From NCBI RefSeq assembly GCF_022458985.1, contig NC_061771.1, forward strand, positions 13,493,001 through 13,557,000: a stretch of 64,000 nucleotides of DNA. Direction: 5' to 3'. The position numbers and the translations under genes were made by a program. Under the pieces are notes generated by a model that did not search any database, was not told the DNA's origin, and worked only from the letters and a program-made list of their open reading frames with translations. This document shows positions 55,801 to 64,000 of the stretch, in pieces; within the stretch, counting starts at the first letter, position 1; the number at the start of each line of letters is the position of its first letter. Source of the stretch: Mugil cephalus (taxonomy: Eukaryota; Chordata; Actinopteri; Mugiliformes; Mugilidae).

Positions 55801-56989
55801 GTGATTTATATCTACCCAATTATCAGCGCGGGAGCTGAAACGCGAATTAAGAATTCACAAGAATGTGACCCTCCGTGAGAGTGGATACTTTGACAGTGAG
55901 AATACGGGACTGTGTGAATTTATGTCGCTTTTGCGCACTGTCTAATGTTACGGTAAGGGCAATGTGAAGCGCAACAGACGCGCTTTACATCCGCGCATTC
56001 GTTGCGCAAATGTAAAGTCACAACAACATACCCAGTGGCAGGAAGAAGAAAAAGGGCAGCCAGCAGAGGATAAACATCCCCACAACGATCGCCAGGGTCT
56101 TGGCAGCCTTTTTCTCCCTGGAGAACTTCATCAGCCGCACTGACAGAGAACTTCGGAACGGGTGGTTCTTGCTGCTCTTTGAGCTGGCGGGACGCGCGTC
56201 TTCCAGGACGCTGCGACAGTGTATCCGGAGCACCACTTCCATAGACTTGTCTCTCTCCCGTTTGACGCCCGCCTCCAGGCTCTTAGTAGTCCTGCGGGCC
56301 ACCACATACACCCTAAAATACATGATGAGAATGACCATGAGCGGGAGGTAGAAAGAGAAAAGCGAGGAGAAGAGCGCGTAGCCCGGCTCCTCTGTGATAC
56401 GGCAGATGCTGTCGTCCACCGGCGGCGGTTCCTTCCATCCCAGGAGCGGTCCGACAGAGATGACAGTGGATGACACCCACACCAGGACTAATATAGCCAC
56501 TGCCTTCCTATCTGTCATAATGCTCGGGTATTTAAGGCAGTATTTCACCCCGATGTAGCGGTCGATGGAGATGATGCAGAGGCTGAGGATGGACGCGGTG
56601 CAGCAGAGCACATCCACCGCTGCCCAGATGTTGCAGAAAACCCGACCGAACACCCAGCACCCTAGCACCTCCAAAGACGCGGAGAAGGGCAGCACAATGA
56701 TGCTCAGCAGGAGGTCCGCGATGGCCAAGTTGACAATAAAGAAGTTGGTGACGGTCTGCAAATGTTTATTGCACACCACGGACAGGATGACGAGAATATT
56801 CCCGACGATGGCCACCAGAATAAAAACGGAGAGAAAGACCCCGACCCCGACAACCTGCGAGTCCACAGTGAAGTTCTTGCATGCGTTGACGCTGTCGTTT
56901 GGAAATATCTGGTCCAGAACGGATCCGTTAAAAGTTTCAGCAAAATACATCCCATGGTTGCTTTGGTTCCGCAAGTTAGAGTCAGTCAT
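49293..56989 (-). CDS. adra1d: Alpha-1D adrenergic receptor
   Basis: Gq-coupled receptor for noradrenaline and adrenaline in the plasma membrane. Two coding exons, 56989-56032 and 49843-49293, join in phase 1 to give 502 aa. Exon 1 has the N-terminus (sequons at N8, N21, N31, N39), TM1-TM6, D126 in TM3, DRY at 143-145, FSS in TM5 and CWLPFFF in TM6. Exon 2 has TM7 ([20 protein letters not shown]), a Cys-rich QC and R-rich helix 8, and the tail. The intron after TM6 is the classic alpha-1 position. The ending ETDI is a PDZ ligand shared with mammalian ADRA1D, and [20 protein letters not shown] in loop 3 is also 1D-like. It is shorter than the human protein (572 aa), mainly in the N-terminus and tail. 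Which teleost paralog it is cannot be told. Confidence 0.95.
49844..56031 (-). other. adra1d intron 1 (6.2 kb)
   Basis: Contains hAT-like repeats at 49922-51090 and simple repeats (T-run 52443-52460, G-run 54203-54213). No exon is supported. The 53.9-55.1 kb part is less AT-rich and low in repeats, and might hold conserved non-coding elements, but this cannot be judged without other genomes. Confidence 0.6.
49922..51090. mobile_element. hAT-like element(s), two head sequences and one tail
   Basis: Heads at 49925 (AGGTCTTCACTAGGGGCTCT then GTGGAGGTACTACAAGG) and 50470 (CGATAACCCCTAGGGGGGTC then GCGGAGGTACTGCAGGG) share GGAGGTACT and GGTCxCAAAAT. One tail at 50985-51080 reads TAGGCTGAGTTTAATATTGA, GTAGGGGGTCCCTACTTAAC and TTGGCCTGAAAAACG. 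The same head and tail occur in the 63.1 kb copy. It lies in the adra1d intron. Confidence 0.55.
56032..56989 (-). CDS. adra1d: adra1d coding exon 1 (TM1-TM6)
   Basis: Encodes 319 codons plus one base, ending FFFLPLG at a GT donor (56031-56030). The open frame continues four codons into the intron (MLL, stop), which is not coding. Antisense frames of up to 196 codons overlap it and are shadows. Confidence 0.95.
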
Positions 56990-59900
56990 TTTAAAACGCC
57001 ATAAAGAGAAGTTCAGAGGAAGTTTTCTGCAGAGAGGGGTGTTCTCAGTCTCATCTCATTTGCCGTTCGCAAATTTCATTTCGTTTGCAAATGTTGAAAA
57101 AATAAATAAAATAAAAGTGACACTAGATGAAACTAAAACGACTACACCCAAATGAAGAGGGTTTCCAAAAGTATTCAACTCACTAAAATCTGCCCAAATA
57201 TAAATTCTGGAGAATAAAGCAAATGTACATTCAGTGCTATTAAGAAAACGTCAAATACATTCAGCTCCATTTCTTCTTCCTTCCAAGCGGTGGTTTTCCA
57301 CTGGTGGCATCCTTCTTAACAACTCCCTGATCACAGAGCCAGAGCTGCTACAGCAGGTCTGAACCTTCAGCTCCACCCACACGACACACATTGAGGTTGC
57401 GTTCACAGCCTCCACAAGAGAGCGTAACTTTAACTGCGGTCACGATTTCTCCGTGACAGCTTCTCTGTCGCTTCTCATGTCTTCATCTGACCTATTTTCA
57501 TAAACAAGATTTTTTTTTGTGTGTGTGCGTGTGGATGCTAATCTTAGAGTCTTTTCGTGACTTTATGAATGTTTTTTTTCCCCCCATAGAGAATGACAAA
57601 AACAAGGAAAAGCCAAGGATAGACCACTCTATTTACCGCATGAATTAACCTGTGTTCTGGAGATAGCACAGAGCAGGATCAGATCAGATCATCTAAACCG
57701 CCTCCAGGAACCAACCAGAAATTATTGACCCCTGGTGTGAAAAATCCGAGTCCCCTCAGGCAAAGCTGTGAAGTTTCCCAGTGGCCTGTGCAGCTGTCAT
57801 CTCCAGGCTTGGTGTGCATAGTCCAAGTAGAAGGACAGGCCTGCACAAACTACCAGCGAGCCCGAGGGAGAGGAAAGGTCAAGAGGCACAGTCAGGAAGA
57901 GGACAAACAAGCCCCTGCATGGGAAAACATCAGCCCAGAGTTTTGTGTTTTGTGTGCTTTGTTCTGTGTTGCAACAGGCCGTGACGGTAAAACACACATT
58001 TTGTACGATGGTGACGCAAATGATGAAAAGCAACCGGAGCCATAGTCATGCTGACCCACTGTACTTAGCAATTGGATTTCTCTCTAGGATTACAGAAGAC
58101 AGCACTGCTCTAGATTCTACTGGAGATAGACTACTGCTGCATACTTTTGATTGATTGCTCCCCCTGCTTGCGATTTGTACATCATCTCCTATTGTTAGAA
58201 CTGAATTGATATAATCACACAGAGACGGCGTGTACACATTTCAGTTCCTAGCAAAATATCAACCTCCAAAACATTTTACCTGTTGCACAAGATGCTGAAG
58301 TATCAATCATATCGGTGCTTGTTCCGGTTGATGATGAACTTTCAAATGGTTTTGATGTCATTGCACAGAACAGCCAATTAACAAAAGGCTCCAATGGAGG
58401 TCCATGAAAACAAGTCAGCCTAAAATGAGTCTGTAGCCAGTCTGGACTTGATGATGTGTGCATGCAGGTACCTCTAACAGCATTAGAGCCTCAGCACATG
58501 AGGCTCTAACAGTAATGATAGTAATGATGATTACGCGCCATATGACAAAATTGCTGGATGGATGAAAAGGGAAGGGACAACTTTTCTATTCTTATGTGCT
58601 TGGTACTGCAGAGGGTGTCAAATTTAGCCAGATAATGTTGATACTAGACAATTATGTGTAATTTGTGATAATGCTCAAAGTGCATTCTCAAATTCTTGCT
58701 TCATTTAATATCTCTGTGTGGCATGTAAACTGTGATCTTGGAATGGCTTTCTGGATGAGGCACCGCACATCCACGGCTACAAACATGTAATCAGAATTAC
58801 TCCTTGCTTTGCAACATATCAGGAATATGCTTCCTGTTCAGGCTTTTCCTCTGACCCAGCTTTGCCTTGAGCGCAGAAATGGTCACCGGTGTGATTAACA
58901 TTTAGAGACTGTGTTTAACCATTAGCATCAAGAGCATTCCTCAGAAACTCACGTATGGGGAAAGTACATTTTACTTGTTGGTTGCGACGGGCAAGGCAAA
59001 TGATCCCATTCAGTCTTTAGGTTAATAAAAAATACAAATTTTCCCTTTAAAGCCTGAACTTATCACTGGTGACACGTTCAAGCACGTGGTATTTGAATTA
59101 CCGTAACTCACAGAGTGGTTATTGACAAAATTCAAAAGTGTGGCTGAACACTGGGAATTGTGCTTTTGTCTGGAAGAACTCTGCGACATCTCAAGGGTAT
59201 AACTAACTTTTTTTTTACCAACAAATTCCTCCAAATAACTCTCTTCTTGCGTCGCTCCCCCACCCGCAGCCGACAGCAGCGATGCGTCATAATTACCGTA
59301 ACGGCAGCATTTTTCCCCGGAAAACGCAACTTCAACCATCTGGGAATTACAGTAACTCAGATACCGAAAGCTTTTTTTTTATGCGTAGGCGGCGGCTGTT
59401 CAGGTCTTAAATGGTTAAATAAAGGAATTAAACTGAACTTAAAACAACATGTCTGTGCTGCACCTTCACTCGCCACAAGGGGCTCGGCCCTGGCTAGATT
59501 TCTTTGACACTACACACATTTCTTCCAGAGAACAAGTCACCTCCAGCTGTCATGCAGTGGCTAGCAAAGTTTTACCTTCAACTTGCTAAATGAGGTCAGT
59601 TTGGAGAATCACGACTGTTTTAATCTGGCGAACAAATTGCTTTCAAAGCCAACATGGAACTGTGAGTAACAGTGGGTGGAAAAAAAAATATACATATATA
59701 TATATTTGGCAACATTATCTGGGATTTTAGGAAGGACTGAGGCCTTTGTCCCAGCTGGTGCACAATCCCCTGGGTTGACCTGGGACACAATTTAACCATT
59801 CCTTCAAACAACAGAGACAATCAGAGGAAAGGACCTATTTAAGACCGTGTCTGTCTGTGTCTGTCAAGTTGTTTTTCATCAATGAATGAATGGACTGGAT

Positions 59901-62600
59901 AACACACCAACCCCATCACCTTCTGACTGGACCACCTTGATGCAGGGAAAGCAAGATGAGAGATATGGTGAGTTGCAATATTTTTATACGCTCATGCGCT
60001 TGGAACTTCAGCTTATTCTTGACCAACCAGCAGGCTACAGTGCAAAAGACACTATAATGGTAACCTGAGTGAAACCGAGTCAGTATTCTGGCTGTGGGTC
60101 TGCAGCACTTCTGTTTCTGGTCACGGTGAGTCGGGCCAGTCGTCACAGCACATCCTCTTTATTGGATTTATAGAAAAAAAAAAAAGCTACAACCTCAGCC
60201 AGCCCACCTGCTCCTCCTCGTGAGAGGGCTAAATCTGCAGTCAAGCGGAGAAACGTCAGGCCACACCGAACAGAGGGGACGTTTTTTGATGTCACTCAGC
60301 ATGAGCCTGCCACGGATGATTTAAGATGATGATGCACGACAGGGGATATTAATGCTAATGCCCTTAGTGGTGAATTCGAGAGTTCCTGATTAATTGCTTT
60401 CTGAATTTATCGTTACAGATAATCGAAAATGAATAAATAAATAAATAAAATACTTTCGATAATGGCTTTTCTGAGCCTCTGGTTTTCATATCTGTACTGA
60501 ACTAACTCAGACTTCTAGGTCCACTAGAACAGTTACCTCAAACCATATTAATCACTTTGTCTTTCAGCGGCCATAGGAATGCAGTTCAACTCAGTATGTA
60601 GCATAAAAATGTCCTCGTCACTGCAAGTGGCCACTGATAACAAATGTGTACCCTTCATTAGACATTTGAATGTTGCTGTTTACCTAATGCTCCTCTAAAA
60701 GTGTGGAAATGTCCAAAATATTCATCTTAGTTCCAACTAATTCATTTCATTAGCAGTAAAAAAAAGAATACTGAACAAATCAGTGTCATAACGAAGCATA
60801 CAGTACATTAAGAAGAGAAGAAATACAAAGTTTGAGATAGGAATGTGCAGGAGGGACCAAGAAAACCCCCAAACAGATTCAAAGACCGGCTAGTAAAGAA
60901 AAGGAATTCATAGTTTCAAAAGAGGAGTGGAGAAGATAGACTTAGATATTATGGAAGTGGATGGATTATGAATGTGCAATGCACCACTGGTCCAATAAAA
61001 GATGTATTGTTTGCTTCTTGTATGGATTAACACTGGTACAGTAGTTTCTAACGTGAGCTGGTAAGGAGTTCCAACAGTGATTTCTCTTTCCATTTTAATT
61101 ATCTTTCCACACATGGGTTCATGTTGGCCGGCCTTGGTCACTAGGTCTTTCTTAGCATCGACCACTACTCTCGTGTGTGTCAAAAAGGCTTCCCACACAT
61201 TAAACGTTGATATTTATTCCACCATGGTGTGTTGCGGAGCCTTCCCACCTCTCTGCTGCATGTAAACGTTTCTGTTTTTCAAAGAAGAGAAGTCCACATG
61301 AACTCCTCTTCAGCTGCGCTCCAACTCAACCGCAGCAGCTTTTGACACCTATCAAAATGTTTGGTATTTCCTGTGATAGTGTAGTGAGGGGGAAGGCAAC
61401 GTGCTTCTTTGTCTTTGTGAAGAAGTTATTTCGCCCTAAATCATTTTCTCGAGCTCTCTGTCATCGATGTGGTAATGGAGAAAAAAACAATGGGATCTTT
61501 TGAGGGATGCATCAGTTTCTCTGCGGGGAGGGGAGGAGGGGGATGTTTTGCCTACTCACGTTTTGGATTGCATTTGTTATGGTGCTAACCCAGATGTTTT
61601 TTTGCACACACTCGCACTCACGCTCACATCCCCTCCCTCCCCTCAGACTCTCAATATGGTAATCAGCCTCGACCTTGACTGCGTGCCATCTTATCAGTCC
61701 TCGGCAGAGCGCTGGGATTCGGTCGGCCACAAGTCGCGTCATGCTTTGATATCACTTCATACATAAACGCTCAAAAGCTGAAACGTTCAAAGAGGTCAGA
61801 CGGTCAGAAGTTTCTCACACTGCCGCGTTGCCACATTTGGCAGCCAAGAGGACGGTTCACCAGCACGTGCGCTAAACAAAACGAAAGCATCAGTGCAGAT
61901 TTGCATACTTTTCAAGTGTTTTGGTGACACAACGACCCCCTTCGCGTGAAAGTCAAACGAGGATTGGTTCTTCGCACTCGAGTTTGACTGTAAACCACGA
62001 GCAGCCTGATGAGCCTCTGAACCTCTCAGCAGCCAGAAGTGTTGATTTCCACCTTGTAGCTGTGCCTCTAAGAGCACTCTTATCAGACCGGGGGTAAATT
62101 AGCTGCATTCACAGCTTAGTTGTAAAAGTATGGAGATGAGTGCGTTCATCTCACTTTTCCGATGCTTAATTGACGTCAAAAAAAAAAAAAAAAAAGAACC
62201 CCTATCTGCAGGTGAAGTGGGATGGAAACAAGAGTGGTGTCATTACCTTTAATCACCAAATGCCATTTGCCCCCATCCTAAGGTCGTATGTATCTATGTA
62301 ATTGATGCTGAGCACAAAAACATGATTGGAGGCCAGGTTTAATAGAGTGCAGCTCTTGCCCAATGCCGCATGTTTTCAGTGGATACATAAAGTTCTGACT
62401 TGCAGCCAAGAGAGTTATATAAAGGATAAATATGTTTTGCGACCCTGGTTCTTAAATTAAAACAGTGTCAAATAAGGTCTGTTATTATCTTGCCTTGGAA
62501 TTCAGATCATTTTTTGATTGTCAGTCTGGATTGGCATGTTATGAGATTACTCTGTTTGTCCAAAAGTCTTAGAGGCCACGGCACTGGACCTGAGACAGAG
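56990..62600. other. Upstream of adra1d; no gene recognised
   Basis: No protein-coding frame of conserved type. Includes a 10-bp inverted repeat at 58483-58509 and a short TA run near 59692-59705. The adra1d promoter presumably lies just right of 56990, but no element can be assigned. Confidence 0.5.
58483..58509. repeat. Perfect short inverted repeat
   Basis: TTAGAGCCTC, a 7-base loop (AGCACAT), then GAGGCTCTAA. The 9-mer CTCTAACAG also occurs in direct repeat before and at the end. It is a hairpin of unknown role. Confidence 0.8.
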
Positions 62601-62616
62601 CAGAGTAACAGGGCAC

Positions 62617-62618
62617 AC

Positions 62619-62672
<54 letters not shown>
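62617..62672. repeat. (CA)n microsatellite
   Basis: Long CA run followed by CGCAGGAG. Confidence 0.97.
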
Positions 62673-62674
<2 letters not shown>

Positions 62675-62844
62675 GGAGAATCTGAATCACTGGGAGTGAT
62701 ATGCTATTGAAAAGTCAAACTGTGCAGCACTGTTTTGAATATTCCCTGGAAAGTCACTCAGCAGATGTGGCCCTTTTTTCCGGCCAAATTTGAGAGACTA
62801 AACATGTTATGGCATCAGAAGCTGAGAAAATTATTATTTCAGGG

Positions 62845-63000
62845 TTCTGCTGACGGTTTCCCCATGTGAAATGGGGGTTTTTCCTCACCACCGTCGCTCC
62901 AGCGCTTGCTCCAGGGGTTTCAGGCTCTGGGTTCTGTGAGGCGTCTTTGATTTGGCTTGTTATTGGCGCTGTATAAATAAAATTGATTTGAAATGAAAAA
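62845..63000 (+). mobile_element. Dispersed fish repeat 3' portion
   Basis: TTCCTCACCACCGTCGCTCC, GGGTTTCAGGCTCTGGGTTC, GTGAGGCGTC and GGCGCTGTATAAATAAAATT appear in order. This series ends many copies of a very abundant fish repeat ('GGCGCTATATAAATAAAATTGAATTGAATTG'). Confidence 0.6.
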
Positions 63001-63087
63001 GAAAAAAAAACTCTTTGATTAACACATTAATCATAGATGTTTATGTGGATACTGGAGAAAATTAAAAACTGTAATATTTACACCATA

Positions 63088-63303
63088 GGTCTTCAACAGG
63101 GGGTCCGCGACCATTAGGGGGTCCGTGGAGGCACTGCAGGGGGGTCACAAGACATTGAATGATATGAAATGAAATGATAATGTATATTTATAAATAGCAC
63201 TAGGCTGAGTTAAATATAGAATCCATATAGAAGGTAGGGGGTCCCTACTTAATCTCTTTATCAGTTTGGGGTCCTTGGCCGGAAAAACGTTGACGACCCC
63301 TGT
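63088..63303. mobile_element. Short hAT-like non-autonomous element
   Basis: The head AGGTCTTCAACAGGGGGTCC and the tail GGCCGGAAAAACGTTGACGA then CCCCTG form imperfect inverted termini (AGGTCTTCAAC against GGGGTCGTCAAC). The body shares the TAGGCTGAGTTAAATATAGA and GGGGGTCCCTACTTAA blocks with the 50-51 kb copy. Confidence 0.6.
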
Positions 63304-64000
63304 ATAAGACCATCAACACGCCTTTCATTGTGTTATGACGAAGTCTTTATGTGCTGAATAGAATATCGTAACAATGGGCACATAAATAACGCAACACACA
63401 CATTCTCGCTTTTGTTTGGCCACATAATACTGTCACACCTGCGCGCGCTCGATAGCTGCATCTCCCCAATACGTACGTGCACGTTCATAATAAGGACCAA
63501 TAATAATGATGCACTCATCCAAAGGAAACGCTGCATCTCTTGTGAAGTCCTTTGGTGCTCGAGCCATTTCTCCAGGCTGCCCATTGTTCCTCAGACAGGG
63601 CATATATGGAACAGTCGGTACCTGCTGGTGCTGTGCACCCTGATAAAAGGTTGGGTTGTGAGCTTGCCAGGACGCCTCCTGCCTCCGAGCATGGCCTGCT
63701 TCAAAGCTTAGCGTTGGCAAATAGACACATGTGGCTCAGGTGCAAGAGGGGGGTCATTAAATTGTTCGGTTAGTGGTTAAAACTCCGCCCCCTGCTGTCT
63801 AAATGTCAAAGTATCATTCAGCAAGACGCAGAAACCCCAAATTACGTCCAAACAGTGAGGTCAGCAAGAGCCATGGTAACCGTCGGCGGGTGTGTGCGTA
63901 TGTACAGTGTGTGTGTGTGTGTGCGCGTGTTAACCACTTACTCAGATGGCAAACTGCTGTGTAAATACAGTAAGATTTACATAAATGATGCAAGTTCGTG
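63304..64000. other. No gene recognised; GT-rich microsatellite near the right edge
   Basis: Short unrelated open frames only. A GT run sits at about 63905-63930. Confidence 0.45.

Noticed and set aside
56565-57155. 196-codon plus-strand frame over adra1d exon 1
   Set aside because: Antisense shadow of a conserved GPCR exon.

Overview
The window is vertebrate, almost certainly teleost, nuclear DNA. It has multi-exon genes with GT-AG introns, dinucleotide and GATA microsatellites, and many decayed DNA transposons and SINE/LINE tails of kinds common in ray-finned fish. No tools were run. Gene calls rest on translated exons, splice-site and phase checks by eye, and remembered family features.

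Layout. (1) 2.35-7.06 kb, minus strand: the 5' part of prss12 (neurotrypsin), with signal peptide, kringle and three SRCR domains. The fourth SRCR and the protease domain would lie left of the window. (2) 8.51-14.72 kb, plus strand: complete mettl14, the m6A writer scaffold, 11 coding exons and 456 aa. Its first intron appears to be of the GC-AG type. prss12 and mettl14 are head-to-head, matching the human 4q26 neighbourhood. (3) 15-25 kb: no gene seen. It holds a Tc1-like remnant, a SINE-like tail, a long GATA array and a nested set of DNA elements with long terminal inverted repeats. (4) 25.09-37.91 kb, plus strand: a large mucin-like gene I cannot name. It encodes a signal peptide, five Pro/Thr/Ser/Asn arrays in which almost every repeat carries an N-x-T sequon, four SEA modules each with an intact G-S cleavage-type motif, and a C-terminal hydrophobic tail that looks like a GPI signal. 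There is no EGF domain and no cytoplasmic tail. A one-base deletion in array 3 breaks the simple reading frame. (5) 38-45.7 kb: no gene seen; decayed repeats. (6) 45.73-46.81 kb, plus strand: a single-exon aminergic GPCR combining 5-HT4-like and TAAR-like features. (7) 49.29-56.99 kb, minus strand: adra1d, two coding exons split after TM6, C-terminal ETDI. (8) 57-64 kb: upstream of adra1d, only repeats recognised.

The genes do not form a pathway. The two amine receptors are convergent neighbours. The most novel item is the SEA mucin: it appears built from a repeated cassette in which the middle SEA exon is exactly 65 nt four times, its arrays look like they turn over quickly, and array-like non-coding stretches between its exons look like decayed exons.
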